64,000 nt of DNA from assembly GCF_905220565.1 (NCBI RefSeq), contig NC_059403.1, forward strand, positions 2,108,001-2,172,000, written 5' to 3'. Made by a program: the position numbers and the translations under genes. Every line of letters begins with the position of its first letter. Within the stretch, counting starts at the first letter, position 1. The stretch is from Melitaea cinxia (lineage: Eukaryota > Arthropoda > Insecta > Lepidoptera > Nymphalidae). The notes under the pieces were generated by a model that saw only the letters and a program-made list of their open reading frames with translations, did no database searches and was not told the DNA's origin. Shown here in pieces: positions 22,762-35,104 of this stretch.

Positions 22762-24050
22762 TTAATTACATTTTTTTTAAACTTAAAACGTATTAAATAC
22801 TGAAATGGTACTTATTATGATTCTATATTATTTATTCCATGTAAAGAAATCATGTTAAGCATGAAATCATATAAAGAAAGAGATTGATATGTGCCGTGTG
22901 CTCATACCTATTTAATTTGTATTCAAATTTGGTTACAGTATTTTGTGATAAGTCTGTTTATTATTTATTATGTTATATTGTATTCGTGGTTTGTTCTGGC
23001 ACATCACATAATATTAAATAAGTATTATTAGTAATACCTAGAGCAAAAGTATAAATAAAATAATTTTAAAAAGAAATCTCCGCCTCTTTTCAATCAAATA
23101 GATGGATAGAACAAAAGTCACGTTTAATTTTCCGTGATTAAGACAAATACGACACATAGACGCTTTGCTTGATAACATTAGTCCAACTCACATTACGAAA
23201 CGTAGGCGTGTTGGAACTAATCACGCAACAAAGTCGGAATGCTATAAAAAAGTGTTGCAATTAGTATTGTTAGTAGTGTAGTTACTGTATTATTCTTCAA
23301 ATACTTTTTATTTACTCTTCATTCATGCATGTTTTTTTTTCAGAGGCTTCGTGTAATATTGGGCTGTAATTTGGTTGTATTAGTTTATGTACACTAAGAA
23401 ATGTGCTTACATAATCTTCACCTACTATTATCAAATCAATTTGAACAGTTTAACTAACAAAAACTAGTCAGACATCGTCTTTTTGGATATTTTTTTAAGA
23501 GCTTTGAGAAAAAAAATTACTCTAAAATGTAGACATGTAAAATCAAAATTCTTTTTAAAAAAACTTTAGCATTTTGGACTTTTTGAAATAAAATAAAAAC
23601 AGCGCACTAATTTAACATTTACAAATCTTTCTGGTATTAAAATATTCATTAAATAATTTCAAATCAGAACCTCCTTCAGTCACATAGAAGCTTGAAATGA
23701 AAGTACAGACGCTTGACTCTGGTATGTATTACTAGCAGTTGCCCGCGGCTTCTCTCGAGTAGAAATTGATAATATTTGCATAGAGGGGTTAAAGTAGTGT
23801 ATAATCATTATATTACAATAATTCATAACCTCTCTGTACCACAATCACACCTTTCGTGCGTTAGAACTACCAGACTCTCGTAGTGCTCGCTCTCCATTAC
23901 CGTCCGTGAACGCTGGAATACTTATTTATGTTATATAAGTATGTTACTTGTATATGTAATCAAAACCCTAAAAATAATATTTCATACTTCTAAAATTTCA
24001 ACTTCCTATATGACAAAAAAAAAACGTTTAAAATATTAATATATTTATTT
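22762..24050. other. AT-rich stretch with small repeat signals
   Basis: An imperfect hairpin (ATTAGTCCAAC with GTTGGAACTAAT) lies at 23179-23223. At 23732-23790 the 3' end of a minus-strand Helitron-like element is present (CTAG, then GTTGCCCGCGGCTTC). Nothing else was recognised. Confidence 0.4.
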
Positions 24051-24102
24051 AGTCTTGATGTTATTAGTACGCCTTAATAGGCGTACTAATAACATCAAGA
24101 CT
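24051..24102. repeat. Perfect 23-bp hairpin
   Basis: Arms 24051-24073 and 24080-24102 are perfect reverse complements, with a 6-nt loop TTAATA. The arm begins AGTCTTGATGTTATTAG. It matches no repeat in the window. A tiny fold-back element or a precursor of small RNA are both possible. Confidence 0.85.
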
Positions 24103-24448
24103 TAAAAAAATATATTTGATTATTTCTTTGCTTAAATTATTTTAACGCAGCATACACAAGTACAAAGTCGTTGTCAAGCTAAAACATTACGCAGCAACAA
24201 ATTATACTAGCCTTGTTTATGTTGTGCTTTGTACTTGATATTTCGAAACTTTGCCATTGATAATTACTACCTTATATAGTCTATAGGAATTTCCAAAATA
24301 AATCTATCACTCTTAATATAGGCGAGTAAGGATTTCAATCGTTCCTATGTTTACATATTACTATACTGTCACTAAAGATACAATTAATATGCCTTCCAAG
24401 TTTAAGCTAAATCGTAAGAGGGAACTTAATACAAATTTGATTACCTAT

Positions 24449-24890
24449 TTAATCGACTTCCAAAAAGGAGGAGGTTCTCAATTCGACTGTATTTTTTTTA
24501 TGTATGCTACTTCAGAACTTTTGACTGGGTGGAGCGACTTCGACAATTTTTTTTTAATCGAAAGGTGGTGTGTGTCATTTGGTTCCATTTAAATTTATTT
24601 GAGATCTAAAAAGTACTTTTCGAGTTATAACTAACAATGCATTTTTACTTGACGCTTTTTTCGTCGACCTACGTTGTATATTACCGCATAACGTTCTACT
24701 GGATGTACCTGGATGTAATCGAAAGTTGATGTTTATCATGTGGTCACATATAAATTTTATCGAGATCTGATAAGTACTTTTTGAGTAATCTTTGATAACG
24801 CGTAGTTACTTGACTATTTTTTCGTCGATCTACGTTGTATTACTACGATGTAATTGAAGTCGGTTTTTTTTCGTTTGCAAGAACACAATT
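24449..24890 (+). repeat. Family B repeat, best copy
   Basis: Starts AATCGACTTCCAAAAAGGAG and ends TTGAAGTCGGTTTTTT then GCAAGAACACAATT. The ends form a short inverted repeat around ACCGACTTC. Inside are two related modules of about 124 bp (24557-24679 and 24717-24840). Each runs from AATCGAAAG through GAGATCT and ends CTACGTTGTAT. The class is unknown to me, possibly a non-autonomous DNA transposon. Confidence 0.7.
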
Positions 24891-25334
24891 ATTTAAATTG
24901 CAAATGACATAGTTACCGAGCAGATTAAATATTAGCTCGCAACGGAATAAAAATATGTACGTTCTTTTTGAAATTTTTTATTGAGTGAAAATGTTTCATG
25001 TTATGATATGCAGACATGTATAATTATATTATTCATTCGTATGCTAGCCTCCGTCGTACGTTATTCGCTCTGTTATACAATGTTATGATGTAGCCATAAC
25101 TTCCGTCGACATAAATTATTATTGTCTTTAGTATCAACGTAACTGTTCTTTGTTAAGTTGAAGATATATAAACAACTGCACTATGTGCAAAGTATTGTAA
25201 TTACGATTAAGTAGAATACTACTTTTATTTTATAGACATACAGATATTTAAAGGTGTTGTATAACACTTATGACTGTTATTACAGCGCATATTGAGATAA
25301 AAGTATATCAAAACGCATCACACTTGTTCAAATA

Positions 25335-25657
25335 TCTATACAAATAAATAAAATTGGAGTGTCTGTTTGTAATATTAAAATAACCGCTTTTTACCAATGC
25401 AAATACAAAATACACGGTACATATACCAAAATGACATTTTTTTTACAATTTTTGTCCGTCTGTCTGTCTGTCTGTTTATTCCGGCTAATCTCTGAAACGG
25501 CTGGGCAAATTTTGACAGGACTTTCACTGGCATATAGCTGATGTAGCAAGGAGTAACTTAGGCTACTTTTATTTTATAAATGTATTTATTTTATAACTCT
25601 GTGGACTGAACAATCACTTTTTTGTTAAATTCCACGCGGACGAAGTCGCACAGTTAG
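25335..25657 (+). mobile_element. Helitron-like element, copy 6
   Basis: Starts TCTATACAAATAAATAAAAT, carries the (TCTG)n block and CCGGCTAATCTCTGAAACGG, and ends GCGGACGAAGTCGCACAG with CTAG decayed to TTAG. It is longer than copy 4 because of extra AT-rich sequence near the 3' end. Confidence 0.6.
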
Positions 25658-26781
25658 TTATAAATATGTTTCTAAAACAATGGCATATATGCAGTTATCC
25701 TAATTAGGAACTACAAGAATACACTTACATATAGTTATCACTGAATTGAAACATAATTAACAAAGACTTGAGCTTGTTAGTTAGCAGCACATCATGAAAT
25801 AACGAAAGCAAATAATTTAAACAAAGTATTGTAGTTTAAATGAAGATCGACGTTAATTTGTAACAGTTCTAATGATGTCTCTTTAATTAGTAATGGTGTT
25901 ACGATATCATTTATCTAAGGAGTTAAAGGCTGTAACAAATGAGACGTTTAGCGTAAAAAGGTACAATCTCCTTGGTAAAGAAAGTGTACATTTAAAATGT
26001 ACCAAGTCATAAGTTTTTTGTTTTATCATTAGATTTAAAAAGAGGTTACATATTTATGAGAGTTTACTCCTTAAAAATGATATGCGGATTATGGTATGAA
26101 AATAATATAGGGAGTGAAATCTTGTTAAAGAAGTGACGCTGATACTTAGTGCCGCTGAGTGTGTCAATTAACAGCACTTTAAGCTTGTAATATTTAGGTA
26201 TAATGGTATATCAGCATTTACTGTACCGATACAAAAGCAACTGTTAATTTTTGTTTTGTTTTTTTGTTTAACTATTAGTATGACTATGGTTAGTTTTATT
26301 AATTTAATTAATTGAAATATCATTCAATACAACAGGAGTAAACTCCAGTCTTGTGTCAGAGCTCACGCACATACTTTTTTTATGCTGTGTTTTCTTTAAA
26401 TTGAATTAGTAAAATCTTTTGAGATTGCCAAAAAAAATATTATTTAACTCGATATTCACGTTATCAAAAAACAGTATTAAGTAACTGAGGAAACGGAAAA
26501 TGTAAAACAGTAAATTAGTTTTAAGTACAACATATAATAATTTCTACATACAAAATACTTTTTACATCACACCAAATTATACTAATTTTACATATCTGAT
26601 TAATTATACAGTAAATTTGAGCGGAAATGCATATATGAATGTTGACCGTGCTTAATTAATAATGTATTAATCAAGAGATATATTGTTTGTTATCTGCTCT
26701 GTGCTTGCCTACCATAAAATATAATTAGACTAGGTCGGTACTAGGTACTTTACTAGTTTAAATGGTACACATTAAAATATG
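25658..26781. other. AT-rich stretch, nothing recognised
   Basis: No gene or repeat family recognised. Confidence 0.4.
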
Positions 26782-27129
26782 GACACATTATAAAAAAGAG
26801 CTGTGTGGCTACGGCACCAAAGAATATAGCCACCCCCTCTCTTCCCGTGGGTGTCGTAAGAGGCGACTAAGCGATAACAAGGTTCCACTACTACCTTGGA
26901 ACTTAGGAAGCCCACCGATGGCGGGATAACCATCTAACCGCTAGCTTTCAAACACACAGGCCGAAGATGGGCAGCAGCGTCTTAGGTGCGACAAAACCAG
27001 CTCTGCGGTCACCAGCCCGTCTGCCCAGCGTGGTGATTATGGGCAACACACATGAGTTCACGCATTTTTGGCGCGAACTTGTGGAGGCCTATGTCCAGCA
27101 GTGGACTGCAATAGGCTGGAATGATGATG
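26782..27129 (+). mobile_element. RTE-derived short element
   Basis: RTE 5' leader from about 26799 (CTGTGTGGCTACGGCACC, CTTCCCGTGGGTGTCGTAAG) joined directly to the RTE 3' end (GAGGCCTATGTCCAGCAGTG) and (GAT)n. An 11-bp duplication ATTAAAATATG flanks it (26771-26781 and 27130-27140). About 17 bp of extra sequence lie between the left duplication and the leader, a feature sometimes left by reverse-transcriptase template jumping. Confidence 0.8.
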
Positions 27130-27140
27130 ATGATTAAAAT

Positions 27141-28068
27141 ATGTTCGTAGCTATAATTTCCTTTTATGATTTTTGCTACGAAACAAATTGTTGTTTTAAT
27201 CTACTGAATAAAACAACCTGCGGCAAAACAACCTGCGGCAAATTAAATTGTTTCATATTTAATTTAATTTGAAGATGTACTCTTTTTACTTGAGTTTATT
27301 ACCGGTCTGTAAAAGCTCTTTGCATTTCATTTTTAAGAATGTTTAAAATCTTTTTTAAATTTTTATAACAAATTGTAATATAAAATAATTAAGATATGTT
27401 GTTTAGATGGTATTCAAACATTTATATAATACATGTTACATATATTATGTACTTAATTATTGTTCATACGATCAAACCGATTTTAGACTATTGCGGGTGT
27501 AAATTAAAGCTGGAAATTTAATTTTTTTATGTGCTAAATTTATCCATACAATTCAGGAGCGGTAATATTTTGTGAGAAAACCTAAATGTTCCAGAAGCGT
27601 AGCGTAATAAGTTCCCACCCTTCGTCTTCTTAACAGACTAGGATTTGCTCTCATTTGGACATTTCCAGGCTATTTCAGTAAGTTATCCATTAAGTTTTAA
27701 CAGTTTAGGGTAATCTGAAATTGTTTCAGCTAGATAAAGTTGTTAGGTCTCATCAAAATACTAACATTAAATTTTAGAGAACTGCAAATAGAGATTTCTT
27801 AGAACAAAACAAATTACGCTTAATTCAATTTTTTATTCAGTGGAATGAGTAAATTGTGCTTAATTGCATTAGCAATAATGAATACATTTCACTACTAACT
27901 ACGTATCTTAAACGTACACAAAATGTTTCGTTTTAAAATATTACTTATTGATTTATTGTCATAATTTAAAAAGTTTAGATTCAACAAAATATACTCTTTT
28001 TATAAATATTCCAGTTAATATTCATTTTTATTATATTTTATATCTAGTGCATAATTTAACAGGAACAA
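27141..28068. other. AT-rich stretch, nothing firm
   Basis: A 16-bp unit containing AAACAACCTGCGGC is duplicated in tandem near 27210-27241. A short acceptor/donor-bounded segment near 27632-27675 was considered as an exon and rejected. Confidence 0.35.
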
Positions 28069-28150
28069 TTTAACAGGAACAGTCGGATGTTACCTATAAC
28101 ACAAGTATTAAGTTGTTTATCGTAGGAACAGACGACCGTGTGTGTATGTT
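28069..28150 (+). repeat. SINE family 2 fragment
   Basis: GTTACCTATAACACAAGTATTAAG and GGAACAGACGACCGTGTGTG are the reverse complement of blocks in 28600-28846. Only the tail part is present. Confidence 0.6.
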
Positions 28151-28424
28151 ATAAGATATTTATATATGATTCTATTATTAAATGATATATATTCATAAAG
28201 TCGTTGGTATTAAATACAAATAGAAGGCACATAAAACGTGAGCCTGATTCATTCTGCGAGAGATGCGTACACTACATAATACGCGTGGCTAGTTTTGTAT
28301 TCGAATACAAAAACAAGACATGTTAGATAACAATTATTTATATAAACCACTTTTTTAATATAAAAACCATTCTTGGTTGTTTTTTTTTTTTTTTCTTTCA
28401 TTTTTATACTTTTATAAATATATT

Positions 28425-28585
28425 TTACATACACACTCGGTCGTCTGTCCCTAAGATAAGCTACTTAATACTTGTGGTAAGTATAGGTATAATAGGTAAC
28501 AACCATCTGATATTTCCACATTTTTTTAAATACACGTAAAAATTATGCATATAAGTATATTACACCCAGGCTCTGGCTCTTAATT
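28425..28585 (-). repeat. SINE family 2, head missing
   Basis: CACTCGGTCGTCTGTCCCTA, an AAGCTACTTAATACTTGTGG block, GGTAACAACC and TTACACCCAGGCTCTGG follow the order seen in 28600-28846, but the tRNA head is absent. Confidence 0.65.
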
Positions 28586-28599
28586 ATAATAAATAATAA

Positions 28600-28846
28600 A
28601 TAAATAAATATTTACACAATACACACACGGTCGTCTGTTCCTAAAGTAAGCAACTTAATGCTTGTTTTATAGGTAACAGCCGACTGGTATATAGCTACAT
28701 ATATTTTTTTCGATAAATATACTTATAGATAATACATATATAAATATATAAATAAATATTTATATTACACCCAGACTCAGGGTGGGAATCAAACCCACAA
28801 CCCTCGGAGCAGAAAGCACTACAAACTGCGCCAACGAGCTAATCAG
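28600..28846 (-). mobile_element. tRNA-derived SINE, family 2
   Basis: On the minus strand the head begins near AGCTCGTTGGCGCAG (A-box region) and has a B-box GGGTTTGATTCCCACC. The body follows, with the tail GCATTAAGTTGCTTACTTTA and (TG)n-like sequence. It differs from family 1 in head and body. About 247 bp. Confidence 0.75.
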
Positions 28847-30713
28847 TCAATTGAATCCAGGAACCCGTAGCAGAAAGCAGGATCGCATAATGTGCATTGA
28901 CAGACTTGTCAAATAAAATATAATCATAAAATATACGCTCCACAAAATGTTCGTATGAAGAAAAAAACCAATTTGGCAGGAGAGTGGAACAATAAATTGA
29001 GAGCCTCACTAAGAACAATAATAATGTCCAAAAATCCACAGATAGTTAAAAAAGGTTAATTTAACTATCTTAATGCACTAATACGACTATGCGTGTCAAA
29101 ATTTATATCCAGCTTACTTAAAATTTATATACTGCAATTTTACGCTTGAATCGTTTTAATTTGAAGTATCAATGTTAATACTAATTGAAATATAAACGAT
29201 ATAGGTATTAGCTACCAATAATCTCATCATACATTTATCTAATTGAAGTTTTTGATCACGTATCTATTAACAAAAAATATACATTACAAATATGTAAAGT
29301 TAATGAAACCGAAAAATATTAAGTATTGATAGTACAGAATTAAATATTATATATCGTTTTTCAGTAATATGGCGCTACAGAACACAAATAGTCAAATTTA
29401 AATAATTAATTAAATAAATTTATAAATATAAAATAATATTAATACCTACAGTAACTGATAAACCTACTGCATATTTCAATAGCGACATTTTGGTATTTGT
29501 AACGTAATCTCGTCATCAAAGTGACGATGGATTGAAGGGACGGACAGATCAAGATAACCTATAACTTAATATTATATAAACCTTCGTTTCAAAGGGTCAA
29601 CCCGGGTAAACAAGGTAAAATAGCTCCCTTGGCTAATTTATAAACCAAACCTGGCTATTCTCGCAGCTACATCCCCACAACATTATTGACTTTAATAGCT
29701 AACGTTACTGGAGGTATCACATGTTTATTAAATGCATAGGTAGTATACTTGGCCGTGGTTATTCCGAGGTCGTTAAAATGCGTAATAATTTTACACAGAT
29801 TTTAATATTGGTGAGAAACTTAAAGTTTGACCTTATTCTCACTTGTATGTAATTTTGCCAATTGTTTAAAAATAACATAAAACCAAATATATCAAATACA
29901 AAAGAAACATTCATAAGAATATGTAAAGAATATCGTAATATGAATAAAATTTTATATTTTTACCACACAAATGCTAACAAAAAAAAAGCAAAAATAGATT
30001 TAAATACATCAGATTGGATATAGTAATCAAGTCCAAATTCATGACCCTTGATGAGCTTACTGTATAAACTTCAATCAGAGCAATAAAATGAAAATGCCGT
30101 TAAAAAGATATACTTTTATCACACTATGGCAAATAAATTTTATGTTGCAAGCCAAATAAATATTTATCAATAGCAGCAACTAAGTATTATGACAAAAAAA
30201 AAAGAATATCGATATAAAAGTAATTATTATTGAAAGCTTTAAAATGTTTGCATAAATGCTTATCGAGTTAGTAATTAAAAATACTACTTAAATTTATTGA
30301 ATATTTATTTAATTGGTAACGATAAATTAAACAATTTATTTATTATTTAATTTTATATCAATGACTGAACAGTCCTCATGATAACAAAACAAAATATTTT
30401 ACGTTGGTAAGTAATAACTCAATTTAGGACTAAAGGTAAATGTTAATTTAAAATTTAGACGCTAACAGCCTCGGGACCCCTTCCGTAAAGGTACGAAATG
30501 TCCTAATTTCGACAGCAACGTTTTCGTAATTTTTTATAATTTTTAAGTACACTTATATATAAACTTCGTTAATACATAAGTATATACTAACGAAGCTTAT
30601 ATTTTATTTATTTACATACATTTTTTGGAATATGTGAATATAGAGAAACGGTTCCCGTTATTCAGAAAATAATTAGAGGCCAGCACTCCATTGTTGTCTC
30701 AGAGCCTCACAAT
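28847..30713. other. AT-rich stretch, nothing recognised
   Basis: No gene or repeat family recognised. The 66-codon minus ORF at 28839-29039 is unsupported. Confidence 0.4.
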
Positions 30714-31749
30714 TTCCAAATCCAGCCTTAAGAGGAAAGGGTACCGGAGAGACTTTTCAAAAATAGGTATTTGAATAAAATGTTTCTGTCGCGCTGCATG
30801 CCGCTACCGCGCCCCGCGCCATCTCCGCTCCGTTTTTTCTATGTGTGACTGTCGTATTGTTAGTGTGCGTGCGCCGGCTATTCAGCTATTAATTGTTGAC
30901 GATATTTTAGTATTCGCATCTTTCGTTTGTGATTGACTACGAGTACATAGAGCGCATAGTGCTATTTTTCTGAATTTGGCTTGTTTTATTGAATTTGTTC
31001 TGCATCGTATTGCTGAGACTCGGCTTACTGTTATTAAATTTCGTAAACTACTTATTTTAACTGTTTTATTATTTTGACTTGGATACTCTTTGTGACTTGA
31101 TACATGTCTATATTTTTGTGGGTAATTATCGAAATACTTAGGTACTTTATTTATGAATTAGGTATGTAATTACATGGTTGAGGTGTGTGTAAGAATGGGT
31201 AATGAAATACATACATAATTGTAGTGTATACATGTAGTACATAGTATAAGTGTAAGTATAGTATATATATGTAATGTAGTACATACATAGTATATAATGT
31301 TTGTCTTAGTACCTATATAATTTGTAATGTCTCATGTTTGTCGCAGTTATTAATACATAGGTATAGGTTATATGTATTAATTAACATATAATTGCGGCGA
31401 TATAACAATGGTTAAAAATAATATTATAATAAAAAAAAAAAACAAGAAAAGCCGCCTGCGTGAAGAACAACTACCTATTAGAAAGTCAATTGAAAAGGCT
31501 GGAACAAGATAAAAATTCAATAATTACTCAAAGATAGCTAAATAAATCACACCAATTTCACACATTATGTACACTTACAAAAATCATGAAGGCGACTTTT
31601 TCAATTATTATTTTATTTATGTTTTTTTAGTTAGGCAAATTACGTAATCGATTGAAATTTTTTAAAGAGTGGTTGATTAACATGACATAACATAACAATA
31701 CACTTTATTGTACACCAACAGAAAATAATAATACGTATCAGATTGATTT

Positions 31750-32313
31750 TTAACCGACTTCCAAAAAAGGAAGAGGTTCTTAATTCGACTGTATTTTTCT
31801 TTTTCTTTTTTTTTTGTATATATGTTACTTCAGAACTTTTGACTGGGTCGACCGAGTTCGACTTGTACGCAAAGGAAAAAAAGCCGACTTCAATTACATC
31901 GACATGTAATACAACAAAGGTAGACGAAAATATAGTCAAGTAAATACGCGTTATTAAAGATTACTCAAAAAGTTGTTATCAGATCTCGATGAAATTTAAA
32001 TATGACTACACGATGAACATCAGCTTTCGATTAAATTAAAAATCATCAAAATCGGTACACCCAGTAAAAAGTTATGCTGTATAATACAACGTAGGTCGAC
32101 GAAAATAGTCAAGTAAAAACGTATTATTTATATAACTCGAAAAGTTGTTGTTAGATCTCAAATAAACTTAAGTGAGACCAAATGACACACACCACCTTTC
32201 GATTAAAAAAAAATTGTTGAAATCGGTCCACTCAGTCAAAAGTTCTGAAATAACATACATAAAAAATACAGTTAAATTGAGAGCTTCCTTCTTTTTTGGA
32301 AGTCGGTTAAAAA
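31750..32313. repeat. Family B pair in inverted arrangement
   Basis: A short plus-strand left end (31750-31866) faces a nearly full minus-strand copy (about 31870-32313), which ends GGAAGTCGGTTAAAAA. Both contain AACTTTTGACTGGGT-like sequence or its reverse complement, so the interval can fold back on itself. A LINE-like 3' end (CACTTTATTGTACACC) lies just upstream at about 31683-31735. Confidence 0.65.
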
Positions 32314-32567
32314 TAGAAACCGATTTTACACGTCTATAGAATTCCTAAGTCGACAAGGTTGAACAGAGAAAGATTTAGTATAAAAGAAAGAGGAGTGAGA
32401 GGGAAATTCAAGAAGTAAGCTTTTCTCAGAACGAAGACTGCGTTCATTGGAATCACTAAGAAATTTAAATCGTCGTTTTAGATAAGCAGGTACAACAGGG
32501 TTAAAAAGAATAGAGTAAAGTAAGTTGAGAATATACGTATTCCCGCAGTAGGGAATTGGGTGCCACT

Positions 32568-33975
32568 CAGGGCGTAACTACTGCCGTATCAGCCGTATCA
32601 ATGATACGGGGCCCCCTATTTACAGGGCCCCTAAGGTGTGTAAGTAAAAATTAGTAAAATGTTATCCACAATGTCACTTAATCTTGTGATTCCTGGAAAA
32701 AAGAATAAAAAAACTGTCATACATACCTATAGAGTTTTCACTTCAGAAATGACTGAAGTCTGAAAAGCAATCCCCTTTTATCCGAGTCAAGCGTGCGCCC
32801 AATTGTTGATAACATTCTGCATCGTTTATTTCGGGATTCAGTTAATCATTATGAACAATGAATTAATCTTTTTTATATAAGAATGGGGCACACAAGCAGA
32901 CGAAGCCATCTGATTTATAACGGCTACCGTCGCCCATGGCCTTTAGAGAAAAGATTTAAACACTAGACGCTTGAAAACCCCCAAATTTTAGCAAGGTCAT
33001 TCCACACTTTGAATGTACGTGGAAAGAATGCGCACGAAGCTCGCAGATTGGTTGCAAACCACTGGTGGATACAATTAGCACCACTAGACTTCTTGACATC
33101 GAAAGAATGCAGAACACGACAAATGACACGGCTCATAGTGCACATTACGCATCGCGTGCTCGCACCACGGAATGCTCGATGGTGCTTTTCCCCCATCGTC
33201 AAGAGTTGAATTTGACGCAAAAACAGTGCAAAGAATTTTCGCTTACTTTTTCGCATAATGTGCCAGAGAGCCTTCAGGTTCGCGCAATGATGGAAGTGTA
33301 GACTAAAAAAAGTTACCTTCGACAGCTTTTGTAAGAAACAAAAGGCACGGGTTCCATTTGGAAAGCCCAATAGTCTCTCGCCAATTCTGCTGTGTTTGAA
33401 CTTTGCCCTAGCGATTTACTACCTGTAAGATCCGGAGGCAGCGTTGAATCTCTTCTTCAGGTTATGCGCCTGTAAATCCCCCATATAGATGCGGAAGATT
33501 CATAGGAATTCACTAATAGTATTGGCCTCACAGGCTGAAGCGAACGATCCCCCGCATCTATTGCTGCAGGTCAAGGCTAATAACTGTCCAGCTTGGAACT
33601 ACAAGCTCTTTAAATTAGCTTAAAATCCGAAATTCAAAACATTCATTCCATTAAAGAACTCATGGAATTATTACTGATAAAATTCAATAGCCTTGCATAT
33701 CCAGTTTTCCGGAGGTATTAACTTGATGTTTGTCAAAACTAAAACTGATAAAAAATTACCTAAGGATTTCGATCGAACAGGAACAGCTACAGCAGACTAC
33801 ACTCACTATTGTCTATTCTAGGAGGAAGTAATAACTTATAATCAATAAATATTTATTTTAATTCAATGCAAGCATTTTTTTGTGAAAAATCTTTACCCAT
33901 AATTTGCCTGTCCCCCCACTAATTTTGATACAGGGCCCCAAGGTTCCCAGGGTTCCAAGGAATGCTACGCCAGTG
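32568..33975. mobile_element. hAT-type DNA transposon, degenerate
   Basis: Left end CAGGGCGTAACTAC and right end, read inward, CACTGGCGTAGCATTCC resemble hAT terminal repeats (usual form CAGNGGCGTA). A perfect 8-bp duplication GTGCCACT flanks it (32560-32567 and 33976-33983), the length expected for hAT. Each end also carries a GGGGCCC block about 38-39 bp inside the terminus. It is 1,408 bp, too short for a complete transposase, and no hAT transposase frame is visible. Confidence 0.7.
32963..33370 (-). pseudogene. LINE-like coding scrap inside the hAT element
   Basis: A 135-codon open frame on the minus strand ends with FFPRTFKVWNDL. This resembles the FFPRTxxLWNxLP signature near the C-terminus of several insect LINE polymerases. 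The upstream part is basic and Cys/His-containing without a clear motif. Two other frames are also partly open, so it may not be translated. I read it as a decayed LINE fragment carried by or inserted into the hAT element. Confidence 0.3.
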
Positions 33976-34190
33976 GTGCCACTTGAGTTTTTTACGCAAT
34001 TCAGAAATATGATTCTATTTGCGAAGTCCAAATACGAATCGCATAGGTACATAGATTCGACCAAATTTAATAATCTGCTCCTCAGTAATGTCAAGAAAAC
34101 AACTAAGCAATTTTTTACCGATGAAAAAAAAACAGAGGAGGTTCTAAAGTCGCCACGTACCTATATTTATTTATGTTTGACCATGCATAA

Positions 34191-34331
34191 CTTTTTACGG
34201 AGTATTCCGAAATTGATAAAAAAAATATATTGGAAAGAGTAAACCCCGAAGTTGTTTTTCGCCTAGGAGGCGAGGAAGAAGCGCGGCTCGCAGCTCGCTT
34301 GGCAAAGGCATGGGAAAGAGCAGAATCCTAA
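34191..34331 (+). pseudogene. C-terminal coding scrap, unidentified
   Basis: A 46-codon frame ends in a charged, helix-like segment (GGEEEARLAARLAKAWERAE) before TAA. Its codons are GC-richer than the flanks, which suggests former coding sequence. The preceding frame (33904-34242) overlaps in another phase and includes LTMHNFLRS. A frameshift in a poly-T run could join them. It may be the tail of the transposase of the enclosing element; no family is assigned. Confidence 0.25.
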
Positions 34332-34791
34332 TTTTTTTTAAACTTTCTTATTGTATTTTTTATTAGTATTACGGTAATAATAATCATAATATACTTTTTT
34401 GAAATCCTTGTATTGAGCCCTTTAATTTGATACCAAAAACAAACAACACAGTTATTTACCATAATTATCATTGTTATTTGTTAGCGAAACCCTTCGTTAG
34501 CCCAGGTTTGCACAGTGTTACAATAAAAACCGCATATACAAATACGGTTTTATTGTAGTTATGAAAAGAGAAATTATTTAATTTTGTTAATACGAATTTT
34601 AGAAAATATCGACTAAAAATTACATCACTAGTGTATCGATATAATTATCGACTATGAGGCATCACTTCGCTGGCGTATATACGTATTGCTTTGACCCTTC
34701 CCTCCCCCAGACCTATCCCCCAAAAAGCAAGAAAGGGACAACTGCAGCTCAGACCGTTTTAGGTAGATAATTTTTGACCAAAACAGTGTTT

Positions 34792-35104
34792 CGTAGTCGA
34801 CTGTTTTCTCCTCAAAACATGGCAATTTTTTTTAAAAATTATTTTTAGAAAATAAAAGAAAACTTCGGCTATGCCCCTATGTTTTCATTTTTTTTGAAAA
34901 TATGCATATATTTTTTTTAATGAGTGTCTGAACATGTATAAAAAATTATGCAATATTTCGAGTTTTTGAAGTCTCCTAATTCCTATGATAATAAGAATAT
35001 GAAAAAAATCAAAACATAGGGGCATGGTCATGGCAGCAAAGAGTTCTATGTGACAAAAATATTTGATCTAGTGTCATTATCCAGGGAGAAAACAGTCGAC
35101 TACG
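34792..35104. mobile_element. Fold-back element
   Basis: Ends CGTAGTCGACTGTTTTCTCC (34792-34811) and its exact reverse complement (35085-35104). Further inverted similarity inside includes ATGCCCCTATGTTTT against AAAACATAGGGGCAT. The ~310-bp unit can form a long imperfect stem. It lies just inside the right TTAA-flanked repeat. Confidence 0.65.

Noticed and set aside
27632..27675. Short exon between an acceptor-like AACAG and a GTAAGT
   Set aside because: Too short, no coding signal and no neighbouring exon in phase.
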